From the NCBI GenBank assembly GCA_046728155.1, contig JBKPDY010000129.1, positions 1 through 11,752 on the forward strand: DNA of 11,752 bases, in the 5' to 3' direction. Source of the stretch: CAWDLX01 sp046728155. Its GTDB lineage: Bacteria > Actinomycetota > Actinomycetes > Mycobacteriales > Micromonosporaceae. Positions 1-7,246 of this stretch are shown here, one piece after another. A model generated the notes under the pieces. The model was given only the letters and a program-made list of their open reading frames with translations. It did not search any database and had not been told where the DNA came from. A program made the translations under genes and the position numbers. Every line of letters starts with the position of its first letter. The stretch's first letter is position 1.

Positions 1-28
1 GACTGCTGGTGTCATCGACCGGACAACC

Positions 29-62
29 CGGTGGCGGGGGGGACCACACCCCCCCGCCACCG
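29..62. terminator. Perfect 14-bp GC-rich hairpin upstream of the amine oxidase
   Basis: Positions 29-42 (CGGTGGC followed by seven G) are exactly complementary to 49-62, around a 6-nt loop (ACCACA). No T-tract follows on either strand. It is therefore either an atypical terminator for a gene entering from the left or a structure in the 5' leader of the amine oxidase, whose ATG lies 30 nt downstream. The pairing is seen directly. The role is inferred. Confidence 0.6.
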
Positions 63-92
63 TAGGCTGTACGCGGTAGAAGGAGACCCGAC

Positions 93-2060
93 ATGACGCT
101 CACCGACCACACCCCCACCCCGACGCCGAGTGCGGTCACCCACCCGTTGCAGGGACTCTCCGCGGACGAGATCCGTTATGCCCGACAACTCCTCGTCGAC
201 CACGGTCTCGTCACCGAGACGACCCGGTTCGCTTATCTCGGACTGGAAGAGCCGCTCAAAGGCGAGGTGCTCGCACATCAGCCAGGCACCGCGGTCGACC
301 GCCAGATCCGCGCGATCCTGCTCAACACCTCCACCGGAGAGAGCACCATCGTGGTCGCGTCGCTGACCAGAGCCGCCGTCGATTCGCGCCGAGCCGTGAA
401 CCCGGTGGTCGACGGGCAGCCGCCGATCCTGCTCGAGGAGTTCATCGCCGTCGATGAGATCGTCAAGGCCGATCCGGGCTGGGTGGCGGCCATCAACCGG
501 CGCGGCATCACCGACCTCGACCTCGTCCGTCCGTGTCCGCTCTCCGCCGGTTCGTTCGGCTTCGACGGAGAACCGGGCCGTCGGATGCTGCGGGTGCTGT
601 CGTTCGTCGCCAACCGGCCGGAAGACCACTGTTGGGCCCATCCGGTCGACGGCGTCGTCGCATACGTGGACCTCACCGAACGCCGCGTGATCCGCCTGAT
701 CGACCACGCTCTGCTTCCGGTGCCGCGGGAGGAGGGCAACTTTGACGATCCGGCGTATGTCGGCCCGGCACGGACCGACCTGCGCCCGATCGAGATCACC
801 CAGCCGGAGGGCCCCAGTTTCACCGTGGACGGTGAGGCGGTGAGCTGGCAGGGCTGGTCGTTCCGGGTCGGGTTCGACCCGCGCGAAGGCCTGGTGCTGC
901 ACCACCTCGCGATCCGCGACGGCGAACGTGACCGCCCGCTGATCTACCGTGCCTCCATCGCCGAGATGGTCGTCCCCTACGCCGACCCGTCGCCCGTACG
1001 ATTCTGGCAGAACTACTTCGACGCCGGTGAGTACCTGCTCGGGCAGCAGGCGAACTCGCTCACGCTCGGCTGCGACTGTCTGGGTGAGATCTACTACTTC
1101 GACGCCGTGCTGGCCGACGGCAACGCAGAGCCGCGCGTCATTCCCAACGCGGTCTGCATGCACGAAGAGGACTTCGGCATCGCCTGGAAGCACACCGATC
1201 TGTTCACCGAGAGCAACGAGACGCGCCGCCAGCGCCGGCTCGTCATCTCGTTCTTCGCCACGGTCGGAAACTACGACTACGGCTTCTACTGGTACCTCTA
1301 CCTCGACGGCACGATCCAGCTCGAGGTGAAGGCGACGGGCGTGGTGTTCACATCGTCCTATCAGGACGGTTCGCCGTACGCGTGGCAGATCGCTCCGGGA
1401 CTGGGGGCGCCGTACCACCAGCACATGTTCTGCGCGCGGCTGGACATGTTCCTCGACGGTCCCCGTAACGCCGTGGAGGAACTGGACATCGTCCGGTTGC
1501 CGGTGAGCCCCGAGAACCCGTACGGCAACGCCTTCACCCGTCGGTCCACCCGTCTGACCCGCGAGTCGATGGCCGCCCGCAGCGCCGATGCCTCGGTCGG
1601 CCGGGTCTGGCGGATCACCAACCCCGGCTCGACCAACCGGTTGGGCCAACCCGTCGGGTACACGCTGCGGACGGAGAGCGCGCCCCTGCTGCTCGCCGAT
1701 CAGACCTCGTCGGTCGCGCGGCGGGCCGCGTTCGCCAGCCGGCACGTCTGGGTCACCCGGTACGACCCGAGCGAGCGGTACGCCGCCGGCGAACTCGTCA
1801 ACCAGCATCCGGGCGGCGGCGGTCTGCCAGCCTTCGTCGCGCAGGACCGCGACATCGACGGTCAAGACATCGTCGTCTGGCACACCTTCGGCGCGACCCA
1901 CTTCCCGCGTACCGAGGACTGGCCGGTGATGCCGGTCGAGTACTGCGGCTTCACCCTCAAGCCGACGAACTTCTTCGACCGCAACCCGATCCTGGACCTG
2001 CCCGCCACCACCAGCAGTCACTGTCTGCCCGGCCACGACCATCACGAGGCCGGCCACTGA
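93..2060 (+). CDS. Copper amine oxidase (primary-amine oxidase, TPQ-dependent)
   Basis: This enzyme oxidatively deaminates primary amines to aldehyde, ammonia and hydrogen peroxide, using Cu(II) and a topaquinone made from one of its own tyrosines. At 655 aa it is the usual size of the actinobacterial phenethylamine/tyramine/histamine oxidase group. The cofactor motif T-x-x-N-Y-D-Y is at residues 390-396, with the precursor Tyr394. The catalytic base is Asp310 in YFDAGEYLLG. The copper ligands are His442 and His444 (HQH) and His603 (THFPRTEDWPVMP). The distances between base, TPQ and ligands match what I recall of Arthrobacter globiformis amine oxidase (84 residues from base to TPQ, 161 between the first and third His). 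There is no signal peptide, so it should act in the cytoplasm. The tail is His-rich (HDHHEAGH). An AGGAG box 7 nt before the ATG fixes the start. It converges on the ferritin-like gene with a 45-nt gap. Substrate preference cannot be read from the sequence. Confidence 0.97.
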   Translation: MTLTDHTPTPTPSAVTHPLQGLSADEIRYARQLLVDHGLVTETTRFAYLGLEEPLKGEVLAHQPGTAVDRQIRAILLNTSTGESTIVVASLTRAAVDSRRAVNPVVDGQPPILLEEFIAVDEIVKADPGWVAAINRRGITDLDLVRPCPLSAGSFGFDGEPGRRMLRVLSFVANRPEDHCWAHPVDGVVAYVDLTERRVIRLIDHALLPVPREEGNFDDPAYVGPARTDLRPIEITQPEGPSFTVDGEAVSWQGWSFRVGFDPREGLVLHHLAIRDGERDRPLIYRASIAEMVVPYADPSPVRFWQNYFDAGEYLLGQQANSLTLGCDCLGEIYYFDAVLADGNAEPRVIPNAVCMHEEDFGIAWKHTDLFTESNETRRQRRLVISFFATVGNYDYGFYWYLYLDGTIQLEVKATGVVFTSSYQDGSPYAWQIAPGLGAPYHQHMFCARLDMFLDGPRNAVEELDIVRLPVSPENPYGNAFTRRSTRLTRESMAARSADASVGRVWRITNPGSTNRLGQPVGYTLRTESAPLLLADQTSSVARRAAFASRHVWVTRYDPSERYAAGELVNQHPGGGGLPAFVAQDRDIDGQDIVVWHTFGATHFPRTEDWPVMPVEYCGFTLKPTNFFDRNPILDLPATTSSHCLPGHDHHEAGH

Positions 2061-2105
2061 CGCTCACGCGGGGGCGGCGAGGTCGGCGCGCAGCTGGTCG
2101 GACGT

Positions 2106-3206
2106 TCAGCCGACGGCGGTGATAACGTCGTCCACTTCGGACCTACGCTCGGCCTCCTCGGTGGCGAAACGCTCGGCATCCATGGTTTCGGCGAGGTCCT
2201 CGTCCTGACGCATCAACGCGTCGAGGTCGCCCTTGGCCATGTCCAGCACGCCCATCGAATCGTAGGCGGCCCGGATCTTGTCGCTCCACAGTCCGATATC
2301 GCGCACACAGGGCACGATCCGGCTGAAAAGCAGGCTCTGGAAGAGCTTCACGTACGGTGAGTTGTCGAGCATCTCCGTCACCTCGGCGGTCGGGATGCCG
2401 ATGTTCTCCCAAACCTCCACGCCGCGGATGCGATCACGCATCAGGTAACAGCCCTCGACGACGAACGCTTCCCGTTCGGCGATCTCAGCCGCCGAGAGCT
2501 GCTTGTAGTAATCCCGCAGGGCCATCCGACCGAACGCCACATGCCGGGCCTCATCCTGCATCACGTAGGTGAGGATCTGTTTCGGCAGCGGTTTGGTTGT
2601 CACGTCACGCAGCAGTCCGAACGCGGCCAACGCAAGTCCTTCGATGAGCACCTGCATACCGAGGTACGGCATGTCCCAGCGCGAATCGGAGAGGGTGTCG
2701 CCCAATAACTGCTGCAGCTTGGGGTTGATCGGGTACACCAGGCCGATCTTCTCGTGGAGGAATCTCGCGAAGACCTCGGCATGGCGCGCCTCGTCCATTG
2801 TCTGGGTCGCCGAGTAGAACTTCGCGTCCAGGTCCGGCACGGTCTCGACGATCCGGGCACCGGTGATCATCGCGCCCTGTTCGCCATGCATGAACTGGGA
2901 GAACTGCCACGAGGCGAGATGCCTACGCAGGTCGCGCAGATTCGCTTCGGTCATGCGGTCGTAGTACGGCGTTCCGTAGATCGCCATCGCCTGATCCGGC
3001 AGGCCGAGTGCGTCGTACGGGTCGACCTCGAGCTCCCAGTCGATCCGCTTGACCGAATCCCACTGCTTGTCCTTGCCCTTCTGGTAGAGCGACAGCAGCT
3101 TCTCCCGGCCGTCGTCGTACTCCCAGCTGAAACGCGTCTCGCCGGCTAACGGGACGTCCCAGCCCTGCGGCTCGACCGGAGTCGTATAGAGGTCGTGGGT
3201 GGGCAT
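2106..3206 (-). CDS. Ferritin-like diiron protein, putative diiron oxygenase
   Basis: This 366-aa protein of the ferritin-like four-helix-bundle class carries a complete carboxylate-bridged diiron ligand set: Glu109 (HGEQGA), Glu139 and His142 (DEARH), Glu189 (LIEGL), and Glu219 and His222 (second DEARH). Two ExxH motifs plus two single Glu residues on separate helices are typical of O2-activating enzymes (R2-like, AurF-like and related oxygenases) rather than of iron-storage cages. The N-terminus (FSWEYDDGREKLLSLYQKGK, residues 26-45) resembles a widespread bacterial family whose substrate I do not know. The start is secure: a strong GAGGAGG box ends 7 nt before the ATG. It is probably the last gene of a leftward set that begins with the GNAT gene, although a 98-nt gap to the small membrane-protein gene leaves room for its own promoter. 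After its TGA the same frame continues coding-like for 13 codons to a second TGA. A hydroxylase or N-oxygenase role is inference. Confidence 0.88.
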   Translation of the reverse strand: MPTHDLYTTPVEPQGWDVPLAGETRFSWEYDDGREKLLSLYQKGKDKQWDSVKRIDWELEVDPYDALGLPDQAMAIYGTPYYDRMTEANLRDLRRHLASWQFSQFMHGEQGAMITGARIVETVPDLDAKFYSATQTMDEARHAEVFARFLHEKIGLVYPINPKLQQLLGDTLSDSRWDMPYLGMQVLIEGLALAAFGLLRDVTTKPLPKQILTYVMQDEARHVAFGRMALRDYYKQLSAAEIAEREAFVVEGCYLMRDRIRGVEVWENIGIPTAEVTEMLDNSPYVKLFQSLLFSRIVPCVRDIGLWSDKIRAAYDSMGVLDMAKGDLDALMRQDEDLAETMDAERFATEEAERRSEVDDVITAVG

Positions 3207-3304
3207 GGACGTACCTCCTCGTGGGACGCTCCATCAACGGTTGCACGCCCAGCAGCGCATCGTCAAAGGGATCCGGATTCAGCTCGTGACCGATCGGCCG
3301 GGAG

Positions 3305-3670
3305 TTACGGTATCCCCCCGTCGTGGTACCGCTCAGCCATCCGCCGCTCCAGGTCGGTCAGATCCGAGTCCTTGACCGGAGTGACGAACGTCAGGTGCCG
3401 GCCGACCGGGCAGTACTGAAGTCTGACCAGGCCCAAGCGGATGGCCTTGAGCGACACGAAAGGAATCCAGGTCGTCGTGAACAGGTGGCCGTCGCGACAG
3501 CGTACGACCACATCGGCGCCGAACCGGTAACCGCTGAAGTCCGTACGCCGAGCGAGCACGACGATCCTGGCGACAATGATGGCGACAATTATCAACCCAG
3601 CGACGACAACGATCGTCAACTGCGCCTGGCTCGCGGCGAGGTGAGCAGGGTGGCTGCCTCCCAGGGGCAT
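3305..3670 (-). CDS. Small membrane-anchored protein with a Cys/His zinc-ribbon-like motif
   Basis: This 121-aa protein has one strongly hydrophobic segment near the N-terminus (about residues 18-40, rich in Ile/Val/Ala), followed by a soluble domain of about 80 residues. That domain has two paired metal-ligand-like sites, C58-x3-H62 (CRDGH) and C87-x4-H92 (CPVGRH), with the conserved-looking core WIPFVSLKAIRLG between them. Proteins of this pattern occur as hypothetical proteins in many actinomycetes, and I know no assigned function. The Cys/His spacing suggests a small zinc-binding fold on one face of the membrane (inference). The ATG at 3670 has no clear Shine-Dalgarno sequence. It starts 35 nt after the stop of the transporter gene, so it is probably co-transcribed with it and could relate to metal handling. 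That link rests only on position. Confidence 0.75.
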   Translation of the reverse strand: MPLGGSHPAHLAASQAQLTIVVVAGLIIVAIIVARIVVLARRTDFSGYRFGADVVVRCRDGHLFTTTWIPFVSLKAIRLGLVRLQYCPVGRHLTFVTPVKDSDLTDLERRMAERYHDGGIP

Positions 3671-3705
3671 GGCCGCAGCGTAGCGCGGCCGGCTCGGAAG
3701 CGTGG

Positions 3706-4329
3706 TCAGCTCGTTGTGCGGTCAGGGGGCTCACGTTTGAAGATCGTCCGGACCTCACGGGCGGCGTAGAGGACAAGGACGTAGCCGGCCAGTGGATCGG
3801 CCCACCACAAACCTAGCGAGGCGTTGAGCACCAACCCGGCCAGTACGGCGGTCGCCAGCAAGCCATCGACCAGGGTGACCCGGCCCTCGGTGCGCAGCAC
3901 CGGATTGTCGAGGGCCGCGCCCGTGCGCGCCTTTCCGAAGGCGAGGGAGAACATGATGACTGCCGTGATCGCGGTCCAGGCGATACCAGGCAGGCTGTGG
4001 TGCGGGTGGAACCCTATGACCAGCACGATCGTGGACTGGACCACCATGTACAACCCAAGAGCTCCGAAGGCCGTGCCAATGAGGCGGAGGGCCCGCTTCT
4101 GCCGAGCTTCGCCGACGCCGGACAGCTCCCAAACGACGACCATCGACGCCGCGATCTCGATCAGCGAGTCCAGGCCGAACCCGACCAGCGCGACCGACCG
4201 AGCCGCCAACGCGGCGACACCGAGGACCACCATGCCGACGACGTTCCAGGCCAGCGTCGCGTACTCCAATGCGAGCCCTCGACGGAGGAGCCGGCCCACA
4301 CCAACGACGTTGCCCTGGCCGCCACTCAC
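3706..4329 (-). CDS. CDF-superfamily cation transporter
   Basis: This integral membrane protein resembles the transmembrane half of cation diffusion facilitators, which exchange divalent metal for protons. I start it at the GTG at 4329, giving 207 aa. This GTG overlaps the GNAT stop in a GTGA arrangement, and the hydrophobic core begins shortly after (LALEYATLAWNVVG). A longer frame reaches 4446 but would overlap the GNAT gene by 120 nt with an Arg/Pro-rich, non-conserved N-terminus. Numbered from the GTG, the helix-2 motif GLDSLIE gives Asp54 and Glu58. The helix-5 region has Asp155 (TLVDG) and a WWADP motif with Asp178. YiiP-type zinc exporters have D-x3-D in helix 2 and H-x3-D in helix 5; here Glu replaces the second Asp and the His position appears to be Val. 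The C-terminal cytoplasmic metal-sensing domain is absent. Substrate is unknown. Confidence 0.85.
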   Translation of the reverse strand: MSGGQGNVVGVGRLLRRGLALEYATLAWNVVGMVVLGVAALAARSVALVGFGLDSLIEIAASMVVVWELSGVGEARQKRALRLIGTAFGALGLYMVVQSTIVLVIGFHPHHSLPGIAWTAITAVIMFSLAFGKARTGAALDNPVLRTEGRVTLVDGLLATAVLAGLVLNASLGLWWADPLAGYVLVLYAAREVRTIFKREPPDRTTS

Positions 4330-5096
4330 CGCACTTGACTGCGGTTCGACGGTACGTACTCGAGAATCCGGCCGAGGTCGCGGAAGCCCACCGCGGCGTA
4401 CACGTGCTCGGCCATCGGCGTCGACTGGAGGCTTGCGGTCCGACATCCCCGCTCGAGCGCGCCGTACAGCTGGGCGGTGGTCAGCGCAGTACCCAGGCCG
4501 CGCCGCCGCTCATATTCGACCGTCCCGACGTTGTAGATCCCGCAGTCGCCGTCGAAGTCGTACGCCAGGGCGGCCGCGACAACGGCGTGGTCGACGCGGG
4601 CGACCAACACGTGGAAGGCTGCGTGATCGGCGTCCTTGAGAAAACCCGGAGGGAGGCCCTCGCTTCTCAGATACTCGGACCAGTCCGCCGGTCCGACCTC
4701 GATCCCAGGACGGGGAAGGCGGATGTCGTTGAGGGCCATACCCATCTCGCGGGTCGTCGTGTCGAGTGTGTAGCCGCGCCCTTCGAGATCACGGCGCATC
4801 GCCTCGTCGCTCTCGTGTGCCCAGGCGGCGAACCGGTCGACGCCGGCCGCCGCGTATGCAGCCTCCATAGCGTCGAGGGCGTCGGAGCGTTCGCTCGCCT
4901 CGCGATCATGCTCGAGTAGTGCGTTGTTGTAGACGCTGCGCTCCGGCCCGTGCGGAAAGACGGCGGCGGCGACACCGGGGAAGCGCCGCACGGCCGCACC
5001 GCTCGCCCCTCGGGCGTACCCCTCCCAGGAGGCGACGAGTGTTTCGCACCCACGAACGTATAGGTCGGTGTCAGTCCGGCGTGCGCCGATCGCCAT
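4326..5096 (-). CDS. GNAT-family N-acetyltransferase, tandem-domain type
   Basis: This 256-aa protein has a convincing C-terminal GNAT domain (about residues 130-250). The acetyl-CoA-binding motif A is VGTVEYERRRGLGTAL, with the R-x-x-G-x-G pyrophosphate loop at 197-202. Motif B is AEHVYAAVGFRDLG (229-242). Residues 1-125 look like a degenerate first GNAT copy: HESDEAMRRDLEGRGY (94-109) resembles the end of a GNAT fold but has no matching motif A. Such two-domain proteins acetylate small amines, antibiotics or protein N-termini, and the substrate cannot be told here. The ATG at 5096 has no strong Shine-Dalgarno sequence. Its stop codon overlaps the start of the transporter gene, so the two are translationally coupled. 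It is the first gene of the leftward set, and any promoter must lie in 5097-5300. Confidence 0.85.
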   Translation of the reverse strand: MAIGARRTDTDLYVRGCETLVASWEGYARGASGAAVRRFPGVAAAVFPHGPERSVYNNALLEHDREASERSDALDAMEAAYAAAGVDRFAAWAHESDEAMRRDLEGRGYTLDTTTREMGMALNDIRLPRPGIEVGPADWSEYLRSEGLPPGFLKDADHAAFHVLVARVDHAVVAAALAYDFDGDCGIYNVGTVEYERRRGLGTALTTAQLYGALERGCRTASLQSTPMAEHVYAAVGFRDLGRILEYVPSNRSQVR

Positions 5097-5544
5097 GCAG
5101 CCAGACTAGGCGGCACGGCTGCGGCCTTCGTGGGCAGCGTGCCGGTGTCCATCGTGGACACAGTCCAGATGGTCGCCGTGCTCAACCGGGTCGTGGCCGC
5201 ATCCGTCCCCGTGCACGTGGATGTGCTACTCGCGGGTACGTATGCCCGGGAGAAACAATCTTCGTAAAGTCCGGTTCCTTCGCGACAATGCGAGTCGCTG
5301 CGCGAACCGCCGCACACTTCCCTGGCCGTCGAACGGCGCGCTTTGTTGATCGAGCCAACTCTATCCTCGGCTGGATCAGCAGGCAGCCGATTGCGGAACT
5401 CATCAAAGACCGCTTTGGCCTGTGTCGCAGCGTGCGTCACGTGGTGTCGGGAGCCGAGGCCCACCGAGCTGGTCTCCACTCGGCGCAGGAGACGGTGCCA
5501 GCGGCCCGGGAGCCACCATCGATGACGCTCTCGCCGGCCCGGGC
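5097..5544. other. 448-bp gap without a convincing gene
   Basis: This stretch lies between the starts and ends of two leftward genes and should hold the promoter of the GNAT operon, but I see no good -35/-10 pair. On the + strand a valine-rich reading frame runs from about 5118 to a TAA at 5265-5267 (AAFVGSVPVSIVD...). It has no evident start or ribosome site and may be a remnant. Frames on the minus strand across 5270-5540 show no recognisable domain. Composition is less GC-rich around 5250-5280 (AGAAACAATCTTCGTAAAG). Confidence 0.5.
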
Positions 5545-5982
5545 TCAGTCCCAGGACAGCAGGGCGCCTCGTGCGTCGAAGGAGGCTCGTGGTGACCAGG
5601 TGATCTCCCAGCGGTTGCCCTCGGGGTCGGCCACGAACGCGGAGCGCCCGCCCCAGGATCGGTCGGTGGCGTCGGCCACTGGAGTCGCGCCAGCGGCAAC
5701 GGCTGCGGCGAAGGCGGTGTGGACCTCCTCTCGGGTACCTACGGCGCAGGCGAGCGTGACGCCCGACCATCCGGTCGGGCCGCCGCTGCCCGGCGCGGCC
5801 TCAGCGGTTAGGTCGGGCAGCGGGAACAGCGCCAGCAGGACGCCGCCGAGAAGAAATCCGGCCCAGGTGTCGTCGCTGCTAGGCAGCTCCGACCAGCCCA
5901 ACGCCCGGTAGAACGAGCGGAGAACGCCCATGTCCCGCGCGCCCAACGTAACGATTGACAATCTGGCGGGAATCTCGGTCAT
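5545..5982 (-). CDS. VOC-superfamily (glyoxalase/bleomycin-resistance fold) protein
   Basis: With the ATG at 5982 the product is 145 aa, the normal size for a single-subunit VOC protein made of two beta-alpha-beta-beta-beta modules. The first module opens with LSIVTLGARDMGVLRSFYRA (residues 8-27). The second ends with the family signature FVADPEGNRWEITW (116-129), in which Glu126 is the usual metal ligand. The usual first-strand ligand is not an obvious His or Glu here, so catalytic metal binding is uncertain. The open frame continues upstream to 6117, but those 45 residues are Ser/Pro/Arg-rich and unlike the family. A second ATG at 5991 is equally possible, and neither has a clear Shine-Dalgarno sequence. 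The family includes glyoxalases, extradiol dioxygenases and drug-binding resistance proteins; nothing here selects one. It stands alone, 448 bp from the next leftward gene. Confidence 0.85.
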   Translation of the reverse strand: MTEIPARLSIVTLGARDMGVLRSFYRALGWSELPSSDDTWAGFLLGGVLLALFPLPDLTAEAAPGSGGPTGWSGVTLACAVGTREEVHTAFAAAVAAGATPVADATDRSWGGRSAFVADPEGNRWEITWSPRASFDARGALLSWD

Positions 5983-6379
5983 CGTTCGCATCGTGCCAGA
6001 ACCAGCGGACGTACTTGGCGGCGACGGTCGAAACAAGCGCGACACCGTCGGAGACTCCCGGCAGCGCTTGGTCATGTCGAGAACGGTGTTTCCGCTGGTC
6101 GGCGTGGGCTGTACCAATGGTTGTACGGTGAGTCATTTGCTTCCGCCGACCTACCGGACCGACATGATGTCGGCGCGGCGTGGATGGCGTTCTGCGAATT
6201 CGCCCAGATGAGCGTCGAGCGGTTGGATTGATGCTGGACGGGGACGTAGCCGGGCTCATCGTGCAGTGGGGAGACAGGCGATTCGATCACTGTGATCAGC
6301 CACCAGGGCCTGACCGCGCTACCAGCCGCCGCGCCGCGGCCGTGCGGTCCACGGATAAGGTCGGCGTGTAGCCGAATCG
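5983..6379. other. Gap of about 400 bp upstream of the VOC gene
   Basis: No frame here resembles a known protein. It should include the VOC promoter. Two short perfect palindromes are visible: CCGACAT-G-ATGTCGG (6159-6173) and GATCAC-T-GTGATC (6285-6297). The right end runs into the tricorn pseudogene, whose own start codon cannot be found. The reading frame of that pseudogene opens after a TAA at 6356-6358. Confidence 0.45.
6159..6173. promoter_or_regulatory. Palindrome, possible operator
   Basis: Seven-base arms CCGACAT and ATGTCGG are separated by a single G, about 180 bp upstream of the chosen VOC start. The symmetry and size fit a dimeric repressor site. There is no regulator gene beside it and no second copy that I can see, so this is weak. 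Confidence 0.2.
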
Positions 6380-7195
6380 TGTGACCTGCGCTACCCGCGC
6401 ATTGCACGCGATCTCATCACGTTCGCGGCTGAGGACGATGTCTGGCTCGCCTCGCTGAGCGAAGCGGCGCACGGCCGTGGCACCCAGGCGCGGCGGCTGA
6501 CCGCTGACCACGCCCCGATGCTGCATCCGCGGCTGAACCCGTCAGCTATGCACGTCGCCTGGACCTCGACTCGCGACGGCAGCCGGTCGTTCCGGCGCGG
6601 CCCGCAGGAGGCGTACGCGGTGTCCGTGGACGGCGGCCCGGTCAGGCGGCTCACGTACTGGGGTGACCGGTTCGCGACGGTCCGCGGCTGGGTCAGCGAC
6701 GACGAGGTGCTCGTGCTCAGCCGGACCGGCCAGCACGCCAGCAGGAAGGGCTCGACTACGGGCCGGCGGGCGACATCGCGGTCCGCGACGGTGCCGTATG
6801 TGGGCAGGGCCATGAACGTCGAGCCGGCCGAACCGGCCCAGTGGAATGGCTACCGCGGCGGCGCCGTGGCAAGATCTGGTACTCGCCGGACGGCTCGCAC
6901 TACGCGCGGATCCTCGCCGACGTGGGTGACAACCTGGTCAACCCCATGTTCGTCGAACTTCGGGTCATATTCTTGTCGGACCACGAGGGGCTCGGCGCGC
7001 TCTACCCCGCGCTCCCGGACGGCACGGACCTGCGCCGCCACCGACCTCGGCGAGCACTACGCCCGGCGCGCGACGACCGACGGCCAGCGCGTGGTTTACC
7101 AGCGAGCCGGGGAGATCTGGATGCTCGAGTCGCCCGACGCCGAGCCGATGCGCCTGGACATACGACTCGGCGGAGACGGCTCGGGGCGTACCCCC
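6380..7195 (+). pseudogene. Tricorn-like protease (S41 family) remnant, N-terminal propeller only
   Basis: Translated pieces match the N-terminal beta-propeller of actinobacterial tricorn proteases, large oligomeric enzymes that trim peptides behind the proteasome. They come in order but in alternating frames: RYPRIARDLITFAAEDDVWLA (frame of 6380), then PVRRLTYWGDRFATVRGWVS, DYGPAGDIAV (other frame, from 6751), EPAQWNGYRGG (first frame), RGKIWYSPDGSHYARILADV and FLSDHEGLGALYPALPDGTD (other frame), and finally TTDGQRVVYQRAGEIWMLES with RLDIRLGG (first frame). That needs about four frameshifts, near 6735-6750, 6795-6800, 6855-6862 and 7030-7042, plus a small internal deletion near the first. 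No plausible start codon is present, and the second propeller, PDZ and catalytic serine-protease domains are all missing. The sequence ends at the IS element, but the downstream flank of the IS does not continue it, so the 3' loss was not caused by simple insertion. Confidence 0.88.
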
Positions 7196-7197
7196 TA
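7196..7197. repeat. Target-site duplication TA (left copy)
   Basis: TA precedes the left inverted repeat and is matched by TA at 8756-8757. With the flanking C (7195) and G (8758), the original target reads CTAG, the known preference of IS630-type elements. Confidence 0.85.
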
Positions 7198-7227
7198 GTG
7201 TTGCGTGTCTGAAGTGATTTAACGGTG
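7198..7227. repeat. Left terminal inverted repeat of the IS630 element
   Basis: It begins GTGTTGCGTGTCTGAAGTGA and pairs with 8726-8755 with five mismatches. The transposase GTG start lies 20 nt inside it, so the repeat probably also holds or borders the promoter. Confidence 0.9.
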
Positions 7228-7246
7228 GGATGCGGGACAATGAGGC

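Noticed and set aside
12..2057. 681-aa reading frame on the minus strand covering the whole amine oxidase
   Set aside because: It is the antisense shadow of a GC-rich gene. Its translation is an Arg/Val/Asp-rich string without domains, whereas the + strand has all catalytic residues of a copper amine oxidase.
4330..4446. N-terminal extension of the transporter to 4446
   Set aside because: It would overlap the GNAT gene by 120 nt and adds an Arg/Pro-rich, non-membrane leader. The GTG at 4329 forms a GTGA overlap and fits family length.
4667..5770. Long minus and plus frames across the GNAT and VOC genes and the gap between them
   Set aside because: They overlap recognisable genes in other frames, are rich in Arg/Pro/Ser and show no domain.
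5983..6117. N-terminal extension of the VOC protein
   Set aside because: It adds 45 Ser/Pro/Arg-rich residues before the first strand of the fold, longer than usual for the family, with no better ribosome site.
6285..6297. GATCAC-T-GTGATC palindrome as a regulator site
   Set aside because: Six-base arms are expected by chance at this length, and it sits next to a pseudogene with no promoter to control.
6180..6371. 63-codon + strand frame before the tricorn remnant
   Set aside because: It has no homology I recognise and no ribosome site, and composition does not set it apart from neighbouring shadows.
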